From assembly GCA_002794785.1 (NCBI GenBank), contig NBBA01000001.1, positions 4,340,001 to 4,404,000 on the forward strand: DNA of 64,000 bases, given 5' to 3'. The position numbers and the translations under genes are program-made. Below the pieces are notes generated by a model. The model saw only the letters and a list, made by a program, of their open reading frames with translations. It ran no database searches and had not been told where the DNA came from. Source of the stretch: Coniferiporia sulphurascens. Lineage: Eukaryota; Basidiomycota; Agaricomycetes; Hymenochaetales; Hymenochaetaceae. Below, piece by piece: positions 1 to 11,160 of the stretch (position 1 is its first letter; every line of letters begins with the position of its first letter).

Positions 1-2294
1 ATATGATTTCTCGCACATACATTTCAAATGTCTGTCTCAGTACATCAAGTAACATCCTTTAACTCGAGTTACTACATGGGAGTTGCGGTCACGGTACAGT
101 TGTAGTGTGTGTGGTTGGAGATGGTGAGGAGCAGGATGGGGACGTGGGGCTGCCTTTTATACTGGTCACGAGAATCCAATAATAGACTACGACTCATCAG
201 AAGTCTATTACACTGCAACAGTAATCTGTATGCAGCGGCTTTCTCGTCATAAAAGCCTCATGTTCAAGTCAGAGTTCCCTTTTTTACTGGACGCGGGATT
301 TGCACAATATTATTAGACCATGAACTCATTCAAACTTCGGTTTCACTGCAATGCGGGTGCGCTTCTTTGAAGAGAACCAGAAAGGTCTAGGACGTGAAAA
401 ATCCAAGCTGCAAAAGTGGAATATTGCCCTTTCTTTCGGGTGGTGGTCAATACTTATAGGGGCATGTGGGTCCACGGATGCGGGTGCGGAAGCAAATTGG
501 AATGTAACCCCGCCTTAGCAGTGGCCCCTAGCACGACGACCGAAGCTTGGTGCTAACGGACGAGGGAAATCGTATAATAGGCGGATAGAACAGACGGAAA
601 ACATTCTACCAGTTTTCAAATCAATCCAAATCAGAGTCTGAGCTTTGGAACTTGAATATACCGGGAGAATGTCTGACGATCATAATTTGACTCGGAAAGC
701 TTGCGGTAATGCAACTTCAAGGCTGACATGGGCGGGCGGTGTTACCAGCACGACAGCAGGGGTTTCGTCCAGATTCCTACCACTGCAGTATCCCAACAAG
801 TTAATCAAAAGGAAGAAACAAGTTCTTTAAGCAACAAGACGTCGTGTTGGCTTCTGTCAATGATAATCTGATACTAAAAGCGCTCAGCAACCACCGCAGC
901 ACTCCCTTGAGTCCCTTCCGTAATTGTCAGAAAGAACGGGAATTTGGATACGAGGGGGTCGGGAGTTAAAGTAGGTTGTCAGTGTGCATGATACACGGGA
1001 AAACGACGGTCAGAGTTTCACCCGATACAATGAGCAATTGAGTCATGGCTCTTACCACTCGCTTGGGGGACATGAATGGACGTCTGACCTTTTCTTCAGC
1101 GGAACGCCGTCCCTTCAGTCTGGGATAACATGTCGGAGTTTTACCCGATATTATGTAGTCCCGCCTCCGAATTCCGAGTCCATCCACGCTCGCGATTGTG
1201 TCGGCTACAGAGCATCGCAGCCCGCGGCGCCGCCGACACGTCAAGGACGACTCGGAGAGGACAGCGGCGTCCGTGAAGGGACATATTGCCCGTAAAGACG
1301 TAATGGGGCCCACAAAAAGAGGGTGACGAAGCTGAAGACAGGACGAGGTAGAGAGTCAATGGGACCAACTCACTGGTAGGGGCTGCCATTAGTGGTGAAC
1401 TCGAGAGAGAGTCTGGAACTACACCCTTTTTTCAAGTCGCGATACCAGCGGATCTAGTAGGGCCCAGCATCGTGTTGTTTTATCGGCGGACGTGGGCAAA
1501 CAGGTCCGATTTTTTTGTTGTTGCAAAAGTCTGGGCCTATACCTATACTAGGGGGTGGTGGAGGATGGAGACTGATGGAAGTTGTGACAGTAGCCACTTA
1601 AATCGGCCTCTCCCCAGGACAAGCACCGGCACCCCCCTTCCCCTCCCCCCTATGGGCGCAGAGTACCGGACATGCTCGGCGCCCCACTACAACATACTGC
1701 TCCGTGATGGACGGTAGGCTTCAGAGGCGGGGACCGTCCAGCCAACCGTGTACTCTATGTGAGTCTTGACGCCGGCCGACTCCAGGGGATTGGGTCTGCC
1801 GCCTGTGGATTTAGAGCGCCTCGCGGGCACGCACGCCCCCCTCTCGAAGATCTCATTGATTTAATTTTCACGTACAACACAAGCTTCGGCCATTTTCAAA
1901 CCATCTCGCAGGGTAGCAGGAGCACATCAGAATTAATTTCGGACCTCCGGTATTATTTTTTTTCACAATGGAAAACAGGAACAAGTTGGTCTAAGAAGTC
2001 GGCAATGAGAGATGAAAGCAACGAGGGCGGGGAGCAACGAGAGAACATCGTAGTAAAAATAGCAAAGCGAAGCAAGATGGGAGTGAGATAATGTTGTGTA
2101 CCGTGGTCAAATTTTGCAGGGGACGGAAAACCGAGGGGACTAACGCCCTTTTTTTTTTGAAGAGGGAGTTGTCTATGGAATGATAAACTTGTCGATGGAA
2201 CCAAGGGCTTAGGCATTCCTTATCTGCCTTTTGCGAAGTGAACGAAAGTGGCGCTCAAGGAAACTTTTGCACGTCTACACGGCCCATGCATACA
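1..2294. other. No supportable gene
   Basis: Both strands hold only short, overlapping frames without codon-like continuity, splice-linked partners or recognisable motifs. I see no tRNA-like B box and no inverted repeat of note. The right edge is probably the 3' flank of the minus-strand gene that ends at 2295. Confidence 0.5.
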
Positions 2295-2916
2295 TCAGTC
2301 TTCTTTCGAGCACGGACAAAACCCAACAAGACCCACAAAGAACATGAGCATGCCCTTGACGAAGCTCTTGCTACGCCCGGGCTGCCCCTCTGCAGGTGTG
2401 GTTTCCCCTGCGTTCAAATCTAGGCTGCTGGCGACCGACATCCTATCATCGTCCACTGCAGCCAACTGGACTGGCGCAGGTTCAATATGAGCTGACAATG
2501 GTACGTTGAAGACAGGCGGGTCCGTCGTAATAGCAGGGTCGAGCTAACAATAAAGAGAAGTCGTGAATGAGGCACCCAGAAGGATGAGAAGCAGACTCAC
2601 GATAACGACTACCCCGCGTCTGCGCCTGCGTTTGCGTCTACGTTCCTCCTCGTCCCTACGATCGAACGTTGTCTGCCAACGGGGTTAGCGTTTATTGAGG
2701 GAAAAATAGATAGAATTCTTGCAATTCCCGTACCATCGCCCAATTCTCGTTATGCTCAGGCCGAACTAATTCGAAGTGCGGCTGATGGCTGGCGACGTCG
2801 TTCCACGCGAGGCGTCCTGCGAAGAGGCGGGAATCGCGTCGCAGAATGTGCCTGTTGACAACTAGGCTAAACGAGGGATAGATCTCCCTCTGGTGCGAAT
2901 TTCCACGGAAATCCAT
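2295..2916 (-). CDS. Hypothetical protein with basic patch and optional C-terminal membrane anchor
   Basis: Not recognised. Three exons join in frame: 2734-2916 (start uncertain), 2601-2672 and 2295-2543. The first ends in a GTACGG donor after a conserved-looking stretch (RRDSRLFAGRLAWNDV). The second encodes an acid/basic block, DEEERRRKRRRRRG followed by VVVI. The third encodes about 82 residues, Pro/Ala-rich, ending in a hydrophobic MLMFFVGLVGF segment and a Cys-containing tail. If the 57-base second intron is retained, the frame instead continues into a strongly hydrophobic run (VSLLLILLG) and stops at the intron's own terminal TAG. That product would be a tail-anchored protein. An upstream open frame beginning at 3118 lies in a different frame and may be a further 5' exon. 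The splice sites and frame continuity are seen; the function is unknown. Confidence 0.5.
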
Positions 2917-5900
2917 CGCGTGTTCGTGGGTGGATGCTTGGTTGGTCGTGAGAGGAAGAAAGGAGTGTGTATTCGCCCTTCGAGGGCAAGATGAAATGCA
3001 TTAGCTCGGCTCTTCGTTGCAATTCAGTACGGCTAGAAGTTGCATTTCTCGTAACACTGTTGTTTAAAGCAGACGCCATGTCGATGAATGACCACGGACC
3101 TTTTCTGGCGTCTGGACGCCGGCGCGCGCGTATCGCCCTCTTCGACCGACACCACTGTACTCGACCATGACAGTACCACCCCCGCAGACTAAGGAAGTCC
3201 AAACAAATGAAAACCGTCTCGAAGGCTTTGCGACCAGTATTCAGGAGCATCGATCAGAAATGCAGAAGAGGATTGCACGGCTTCTTGAGTTGGGACCTAG
3301 CAGCCGCGGAAGCAAATGCGCGTTCCTTGGTCTTCAATATTCTGTTCTAAAGAAACGCAAGTGTCTTAAACGCACAAGAAAATCTTCAGAGAAGTCTTCA
3401 GGCATCCCGCAACTTGAAAATGGAACTAGGTGCGATATTCACAGGTTGTCTGCGGTCGTCCGTCACGGATCTGGTATCTGCGAGTGATGGTCCCTCTTCC
3501 TCTTGCTTTCTTCTGAGACTTGCATAATTCAGTGTAGAGTGCTACCTTCCTGCTGGCGATATCATTTCGATCCCACAATCCAATTCGCTGCCTTAAATCG
3601 TCGTGGACACTATGACGAACAACAATTACGAACGGCATCAAAGCAGTTTGGGAGAAACTTCCATATAGGGAAGAGCCGTGATGGTGAGTTGAGTCAGAGC
3701 TCCTCGGTCCTGAGAGTGGCAAACAAGTTGACGCCAAGTCCGCTATTAACCACCATCATTGCAGAACAGGCATATTTGTACCAAACACAGAGTGACACCA
3801 AGACTAGGCAAGAAAATGGGGAAAACAATACGCCCCAGTAGACAAGTCCAGAAGACGGCAAGCCTGAAGACGTACAACACTTCCACCACTGAAAGGAGTG
3901 CATGCAACTAGAGGAGAAATTCCAGTGAAGCTGTACAAACCGTGCTTGAAGAGCTATCGGTCTTTCACCTCCAGAGAGCTGGAGAGTCGAATGTCCAGAG
4001 ATAGATGGCGCATGCCCCGCCCGCAGTACAGCTTTAGGAAACAAACGGCGACTTTCGTCTCGAAACCCTTGAACTTCTGGAAATCCATGCCTTGCGTTTT
4101 TCTAGAATGAACGGTGATCAAGCGTGAAGAATTGTCAAGATGAAGCAGTGAATTGAACACGTACTATGCCTCGTGGGTCATGTTCCATCTCCTTCCCGTC
4201 CCCAGAGACATAAGTCGCAAAGAATGGCCAGAAATATCACTTGCTGTCTCGGTCCGGTCCCCTGCTCGATCCCGCTTTTAAGGCATGCCTGTTCCAGTGA
4301 CAAAGGTCGTGGATGGTGAGTTGCAATCACGAGGGGATGGACTAGATCCTTGTGCATTCATCTTGAGTCAACACCTTTCACCTTCAATCCCACTAGTATT
4401 TTTAAGTCCCCTCTCTGGGAAAAGATAATCATCAAGGTAAACGGTGCTTGTTCATTCTGGACGAGATCGTGGAGAGGGGGGTCGTGGTTTGAACTCTGAA
4501 GAAAGCGGCTGGATGGCCTCGGCTAGAACTTCGGCGACCGCCGTGACCCGCCAAGTGTGTAACTCGAGACTGCCGCTCAAGTTGTTCCCCCCGGCTTGCT
4601 GGACACGGCCTTCAGTCTCCCAAACTGTCAGCACCATAACACCATTTCCCCTCGCATGATACTTCCGCACGTCAAGGTCCACGCTTTCTTATAGTGTCGA
4701 AGCAACTCTTTGCCCTGAGCCACCGTTCATGTGTTTTCCTTAGCCACGGCGGCTTCCGAATTTATGGCTGTAATATCATCACGAACCAAGCCACCCTCGC
4801 TGAGGGGCGTTTGGCTTTTTACGATATGCTACAAATTATCCCCCAGGCTCGAGTCCAACTGCTGTTTTCTCTGTTTACGGAAGCACGATGTACATCCTGC
4901 CAGCGCGTGAGCGGCAACACATCGACACGTCCGCCAACAGCTCAACAACCACTCATACCCGACCGTCATCCATCTGCGCTTTTTCACGATCAAGTCCTTA
5001 ACTTTAGCCCTTTGAACGCTCGCCACTGGACTCCTATCCATGATCTATCGTGAATCATCGTTTGTCGGAATTACGGTTTTACCATCGCATTAATCATCCT
5101 TGACGCTGGTGAGTGGTCAGTGCCAGTGCCCTTCGTATGCTAGCTCGCCAGGTGATTATTGAGACAACTGCCCTGCTTCTGGCCCTAGTTCTAGGCGTCT
5201 GGGGTGAATTTGAAAGACTTATTCAGGCTATGGTCGTCGAGCGGAACACATCACTATCTATGCAGCCCCCTTCGCCGGCCATCGCTTAAAAATGGCATTT
5301 TCTGGATCCTCTCTAATCTTTATGTCTGGAATTTCTTTAACGACCTTTTAAAACATCAAGTACATCCATTGACCATTCAGCTCCACCGCGCGTCCTCGTA
5401 ATTTCTTCCAGGAGACCGGATTCATTAAGGGTGTTTAGTTCCCCTGATTTCCCCATACACACCGGCATTTGTAGGCGCTAATGTGCTCTCAGCCTCTCGG
5501 CTTCTGGCGAATAACTTAAATGCTTAAAAGTCCGTAAGCAGGCTCTTTGACTGCCACAGCAGGCTAGTTTGCGGGTCTGTAATTATATTAATCTCGTATT
5601 TGTACAGGGTATGCACATCCATGGACCGACGATCGATATAAACCGGTTTAGCGTTAATCTCTCGTGATTATCGTGCTGGAATTGGCGCTGCGGGATAGAT
5701 TGCGATCCTGGTCCGCAGCATAGGGGCTAACATGCTGTGTACTTGTTGCAGCGGCTCTCAGTCACCCCGGGACTGCGGGTGAGTATGATTCTTGCTCACA
5801 GCCTTTAACCAGGCATGCCGACGCCGCCGCACAGTGCGCACGTTTGCTTCACCCAACCGACCCATGGCCCGTGCGGGATATTGAATGTGTCCCGGAGCTT

Positions 5901-5971
5901 GAAGAGATATGTATAAGAAGACACCCCCGGCTCCGCCAAGCTTCCGCACGAGCAATCGAGTCACAGTGACG
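2917..5971. other. Intergenic, no convincing gene
   Basis: Apart from a possible 5' exon of the preceding gene (minus strand, 2867-3118, starting with an ATG at 3118), only short unlinked frames are present. A minus-strand frame at 4452-4682 is open for 76 codons, but it lacks an ATG near its start and has no splice partner I could find. Confidence 0.4.
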
Positions 5972-6432
5972 ATGGCCGCTATACTTACTCAAATGGACAA
6001 TTGGGAACATCTCGAGCTTAGTTCCGATGACCCATGCCTGACAACGGTGCGCGATGCCGCCGACCCGGTTGAGAGGCGTATCGTCTTCAAGGCCGAGACG
6101 GACGAAGAGGGTCCGCCGGTGGGTACGACGTACGCGAATGCTGGAGGAGGCGTTGCTGCAACGCTGGAGTGGCGCAGGTGTTTGGGAGATAGGCTGACTC
6201 TCTGCGGTGGGCGCAGGGAGGCACTGAACGGGGGGAAGGAGTTGAAGGCGAGTCTGATCAAGAAGTACACGAAGGACAGGTGCGCGCCGCTTGTCTTTTC
6301 GTGTCCTTTCGTTTAAGTCGGGTTTACTTACGCGACAACGACATACAGGTAGAGTGCGCTCTTTTGGTCGTCTTTTTCGGATACTGTTACTGGAAGCTAG
6401 GTCGAGGGGGTCGCAGTTTGTCCTCGTTCTAG
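5972..6432 (+). CDS. Small DUF6593-like fungal protein
   Basis: About 140 residues from two exons, 5972-6279 and 6318-6432. The ATG at 5972 sits in a good context (gacgATGG); an upstream in-frame ATG at 5909 would add 21 residues. The pattern LxLSSDDPxxTTVxD, then TTYANAGGG, VAATLEWRRCLGDRLTL, and a C-terminal segment ending in VVFFGYCYWKLG resembles the DUF6593 domain, a small beta-rich family common in Agaricomycetes. The intron is only 38 bases, unusually short. A longer intron with an acceptor at 6348-6349 gives an immediate stop after residue 103, so a shorter product is possible. No role is known for the family; the assignment is by pattern memory and is tentative. Confidence 0.5.
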
Positions 6433-7092
6433 GTGTACTCGCATTACGGATGAATTTATGCATGTATTTCTTTTACTCCTGATCTTTCTGTGCTCGATTT
6501 TCGGGGTCTTTTGGCTGTTGTTAGGACACATTAAAGCATGAGGGTAAATACGATGCACCGGTTCTGACAAATGCACTGACATGATCTGGCTAACTTGGAG
6601 GGGTCGCGAAGGTTTATTAGAATGGATATCCTAGGAGAACTTAAAAAGAGAAATTTCCTACTTCTTATCCTATTTTAGGAAAATGATGTCATACGACTCT
6701 GGTTACATGCTCATATTTTTATATACTCTTCAAGTAAACGAGTCGCGGTCCGGTCAAACAACGTCATCTTGAAAAGTTACAATAGACTAAATCTTATATA
6801 AATCATAATAGTTATGGCTTATTATAAACGGCACTAATGACGCGCACGTTAAACCGGCGACTCTCCCTGAATGTATTTTACATTGCACAAGTGCATTAGT
6901 ACAGGAGTAAGAATGGATGGTAGATGATGATGAGTAGAGTTGAGTGTGAGAGGAGGATTATAACGAGAATATAAGTGTCAATCAAACGGATGAATGGTAT
7001 GCGAGGTGGGATTGGTACTACTGATAGAGCTGAAATTTGTGAAAGATGAAGACCGGGAACCGGAGAAATAACTAAAAAGTCCGACGAATCCA
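6433..7092. other. AT-rich intergenic stretch
   Basis: Between the DUF6593-like gene and the 3' end of the F-box-like gene. The middle (about 6600-6850) is clearly AT-richer than its neighbours. It probably holds the two 3' untranslated regions; no gene or repeat structure was recognised. Confidence 0.5.
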
Positions 7093-8301
7093 TCAGCACT
7101 TGGTTCCGCAGTGCAACTCAATGCCTCGAGCGGCACAAGCTTTTTCCAGGGCCTTTGCGGACTCCGAAGAACTCGGATGTCCCCATCGCTTGAAGCTGCT
7201 TTCCCCTAAAGTCAGCGTCTTCAGCCTTCTAAGACTAAGCGAGTCTATGAATCGTGCCCATGCATCCAACGAGATCTTTGCTGCGTGTACCTCACTCACT
7301 TCCAAGTCCTCGACGTCGGAAAACGTGTCGGCGAGCTCGCGCAACCAAGAGGGAGATACGTTGACATCGAGCAGTCGGACATTACGCGTCGTACTCAGTG
7401 CAGAGAGCGATGAAAGACCAACAATCGCGTCCTCGTCTACGTGAGTGAACGGCGGTGCTGAGCCTCCGATACGGCTTTGGAACGTCAAGCTTTCCAGAGA
7501 CGTGCCGAGGAGGGCAATCAGGTAGAAACAGTTCAGCTCGAACAAGAAGTCATCTGAGACTATGGTGAGCTTGCGGAGGCGCTGCCACGCTGCGGGACTG
7601 CTCAGCAGCGAGAACAGGCCCCCGGACATGGGGGCCATGACGATCGCGTAGAGGTGCAGCTCCTCGAGCATGCAGCAACGCGCGTCAGTCTGCGCCGGAC
7701 GCTCGCCGTGCGCGTCGTACCCCGAGTTGTCGACGTCGAGCGTCAGCGGGCCGACGAGCGCAAGCGACTTGAGTGCGTGGAAGCGCTCTGTGAGCTCGGT
7801 GCTCCACTCGAGTGATGCTAACGGGTCGCTTAGCCCGTGAGCTTGGGGTTCTGAGAGTGCGCCGCGCGTTCCCTCAATACGGAGCGCGGTAATGGAATGT
7901 GGGGAGGCAACAGAACGTAGGAAACGTTCGGCGCCCTCGGCTAAGTCGCCTGCGAGCGTGAGGCGTTCGAGACGCAGGAGTGCGAGCAGACGAGGTACAA
8001 CTGCGCGCATGGACATATCCGCATCGTAATCATATTCCTGGCCAGCATCATATGCCCATCCTGGATTGGAGGGACGTAAGTCCAGCGCACGCACGAGCGG
8101 TATAAGAGTGGGGTCATGGTCGAGCGTGCGCACAATGCGGTGACACGCTCGGTAAGACGACAGAGTCGGGCAGGCATAAAGGCGCTTGCGGACAGGTTGG
8201 AGCCAGGACGAGGATATACGCGCAAGGCGGGGAAAGTCGCGCTGCCACCATGTTTGACTGTCGAGAATGAGGACGACGATATCTTCGACGAACGTGCGCA
8301 T
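7093..8301 (-). CDS. F-box-like leucine-rich protein (intact paralogue)
   Basis: A single-exon gene of 402 residues from the ATG at 8301; an upstream non-ATG extension also stays open. The first 45 residues follow the degenerate F-box pattern of mushroom proteins: an acidic VEDIVVLIL start, then LARISSSWLQPVRKRLYACPTL. F-box proteins of this sort usually act as substrate adaptors of SCF ubiquitin ligases. The remainder contains irregular leucine-rich repeats (LRKLTIVSDDF, LESLTFQS, LKTLTLGE) that would bind the target. The same N-terminal pattern recurs in two plus-strand genes at 33.3 and 35.1 kb that carry stops, so this is the intact member of a local family. Its target cannot be inferred. 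Confidence 0.75.
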   Translation of the reverse strand: MRTFVEDIVVLILDSQTWWQRDFPRLARISSSWLQPVRKRLYACPTLSSYRACHRIVRTLDHDPTLIPLVRALDLRPSNPGWAYDAGQEYDYDADMSMRAVVPRLLALLRLERLTLAGDLAEGAERFLRSVASPHSITALRIEGTRGALSEPQAHGLSDPLASLEWSTELTERFHALKSLALVGPLTLDVDNSGYDAHGERPAQTDARCCMLEELHLYAIVMAPMSGGLFSLLSSPAAWQRLRKLTIVSDDFLFELNCFYLIALLGTSLESLTFQSRIGGSAPPFTHVDEDAIVGLSSLSALSTTRNVRLLDVNVSPSWLRELADTFSDVEDLEVSEVHAAKISLDAWARFIDSLSLRRLKTLTLGESSFKRWGHPSSSESAKALEKACAARGIELHCGTKC

Positions 8302-8817
8302 TGTTGGGGAATTCAAAAAAGCGGGGGAAATGAAAGACCTCAAGATGATATTAGTGAGTACTTATAACACCAGTCTACAGAGAGCTAGACTCGAAAGGCC
8401 ATGAGTGCCGGGTGAGGCGAGGCAAGGCGGACGAGGTGACGGTCGCACTGAGGCATGGGTGCGAGAGTGAAGCCTCTCGGAAAGCTGCGGTCGCGTGCTG
8501 CCGCGAACATCCATTCCGTCCGCCACCAAGCCGACTACTGTATCGATTGCTTTCTAGAATTGTGTGTCTCCTCTGACCACATCACCATCCGCATTTTCAC
8601 CCAACAATATCTGTCGACAAGAGTACAAAATGATTTTTTCTGCACTGCCATTTTTTCAGAACTGCACTAATGCATCAACATCTGGCCAAGAGTCGGCCCG
8701 ATCACGTGTGGCCGGCTCGGAGTGCGTACGTGCGCGCTGTGAGCTCACGGCGGCTCGCAGGTAGTCGCGTGGACTCTATATCCACCCCCAGTCTTTCAGC
8801 TCTGAGTGTCGTCGACA
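8302..8817. promoter_or_regulatory. Shared upstream region of two divergent genes
   Basis: The 516 bases lie between the start codons of the F-box-like gene (minus) and the acyltransferase (plus), so they must carry both promoters. No clear TATA box or other operator was recognised. Confidence 0.5.
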
Positions 8818-10618
8818 ATGGAGGCATCTAGTCACTCGTACGCCCTCCCCATCGCTGCCCGCCCGCCCAAGACGTGGTTCCAGCTCGTCCATGGCGCGCT
8901 CGCCTTGGTTGTCTTCCTGTTCGCTTGCGTCATGATCAATGCGACCCAGCTCGTCTTCGTCCTGCCCCTCCGCCTCGTCCCCAACCGGCGGGTACGCGAG
9001 CTGTACGAGGAGGGTGTCCGGTATACGAAGGGCGCATTTGGGATGCTTACAAGTGCGTTCGTCGTACACTTAGGCCGTCCGTACACACATGCTTGACGCC
9101 TGTTCAGCGCTTATGTGCCAGTTGTTCGCACCGACGACGCTTCGTGTGACATTTGAGACGGAGGGCATAGGCGCATTCAGCCTTGACGAGATAGAAAAGA
9201 TCGTTGTACGCGATGTGGCGGGTAATGTCGTCGCGCTCCGTTTACCCAAGAAGTTGGTCATCATCGCGAATCATCAGGTGCATACCTCCTTGTCTGGCCA
9301 CTTGTGATGTCTCAGTGCTCACCCTCGACACAATCGGCGCGAGTAGATATATACAGACTGGTGGTACACCTGGTGTCTGACCTACTTCATGGACATGCAT
9401 CGCGATGTGCTCATCGTGCTTAAGAGGAGCCTCAAATGGGTGCCTGTCCTTGGTTGGGTGCGGCCTATTTCTCTTTTCAGTATACATGACCTAATTGACT
9501 TTGGATATTTTGGGACTTGTCCAACAAACTATCTACGCTCTAGGGTATGCAAGTCTTCCGTTTCATCTTCCTCGCGCGTTCGTGGGCATCGGATAAACAC
9601 TATCTCGTGTCCAAGCTCGCCAAACTCGGACGTAAAGCGCAACAGGAAGACACACCGCTGGCTTTTATATTATATCCCGAGGGAACACTCGTCTCCGAGG
9701 ACACACGTCCCATTAGCAAGAAATTTGCAGACAAAATGGGAATTGTAAGTGCACTCTCTACTCACTTTGTTCATACGCCTTCGGGAGCAAGTTACCCGTG
9801 CCGATGCTAATTCACTATATGTACGTAGCCAGATATGACGCATACACTCCTTCCGCGCTCAACAGGCTTACATTTCGCACTCCGCGCTCTCTTACCACGT
9901 GTGCCGAGTTTGAAGCTTCTTGACATCACGGTCGCTTACCCTGGTGCGTCTCCTTCGATTAGTCCCTCTCTAGTTCTTTGATTATTTCCTTCGCTTATTC
10001 TTGGCTAATTCATTTCTTTTCTCTGACTTAAAGGCATACCGCCGATGGGCTATGGCCAAGCCTACTACACAATCCGCTCAATTTTTTTGGACCGCGTACC
10101 CCCCTTTCTGTACACATGCATCTCCGCCTCCTTGACGTTGCCGCCGATGTCCCCATCGGCGACCTCTCCTCCACGAACCCTTCTACAATTCCTCCCTCCA
10201 GATCCTCCTCCTTCTCCAAGACTCCCAACCCCCACCCGTCGACTCGGCCATAACTCCAGCGACAAACGGCCACGCTCCAGAAAACGGAGAGGCGACGGAG
10301 GAGAAACAGAGAGGAAGGGAGAATGTAATAGAGACAGACGTTCCTGAGCCCGAGCGCGCAGTGTTTGATGAGTGGTTACGTGCGCTGTGGCGCGTAAAGG
10401 ATGCCAAGCTCGAGGAGTTCCACCAGTCGGCGAGGAAAGGGAAGGTGGACTCAAAGTCCAATTTGGATAGTGGGGATGAGGAGAGAAAAGCGTTCTCGTC
10501 GGGCGCTGAGGCGGTGGAGATCCCGTTGAAGCTGCGGAGCCTGCGAGACGCGCTCGATGCGTTTTGTTTCTTTGGGCCTGCGGTGGTAGCGTGGGCGTGG
10601 GGAAGGATACGAGGGTAA
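8818..10618 (+). CDS. Lysophospholipid acyltransferase (PlsC/CST26-like) with apparent frameshift
   Basis: A membrane acyltransferase that transfers acyl-CoA chains to lysophosphatidic acid or related lysophospholipids. Exons are 8818-9052, 9108-9277, 9347-9457, 9544-9744, 9829-9943 and 10034 onward. A hydrophobic segment lies near residues 25-50. The catalytic NHx4D box reads NHQIYTD (about 133-139), and the acceptor-binding box reads YPEGT (about 216-220). It resembles yeast Cst26/Psi1-type enzymes acting in glycerophospholipid remodelling. In the last exon the frame breaks: after IFLDRVPP the family-like continuation (SVHMHLRLLDVAADVPIGD) is one frame away, next to a run of six C at 10099-10104. 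A further shift, or a 53-base intron at 10149-10201, is needed to reach the C-terminal frame (VFDEWLRALW...), which ends at 10618. The fault could be a sequencing indel or a real mutation. Confidence 0.85.
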
Positions 10619-11160
10619 GAGCTCAGGGGATATGTAATCTTGGTGAAGTAAGAACTTGGAGAGACGGTGGGATGCAATGCGTTCCAGCTTAACTCGTCGA
10701 AGGTTTTAACTCTGCACTACTCTCGGACTTTCCTTTCCTTTACGTGGACACGATGCGGCTCAGTGTTGTGAAATTTTCTTTTTGATGTTTTAGCTCTTTC
10801 TGTGTGTAGCGTGTATTTGTCTCACTGGATTCGATGCTCGTGCTTGTACCATCGCAATCAATATTGTTGTGGCGACGTCGAATAAAGTAAAAGCCCACGC
10901 CATTCGCCTTCGCCTATGTACACGCTGATCTGTCGATCATTTTTTGGTTATCACGAGCGGATTGCACGCGGAACAACTCGCGCGTGAAAAAAGGTTGGGG
11001 AGCGGAAGAAAAACGTAGCTTATTGATTGTCGGAATTCCATATACATGAGTATTACACCAAAAACAAAGATATACAACACTTGTGAGGGCAGGGATACAG
11101 TTGATAGAGAGGCGTAGGCCTAACCACTCCAGTCTCCCCATTCGGTTGTCGACTTGGGCG
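10619..11160. other. Convergent 3' flank containing duplicated-unit sequence
   Basis: This separates the acyltransferase 3' end from the 3' end of triplicated gene copy A. From about 10700 it matches the 3' flanks of copies B and C (near 14290 and 17440), sharing the block around tttctgtgtgtagcgtgta and the segment acaccaaaaacaaag. No coding frame is evident. Confidence 0.6.

Noticed and set aside
4452..4682. 76-codon minus-strand frame
   Set aside because: No ATG near the start, no splice partner and no recognised family.
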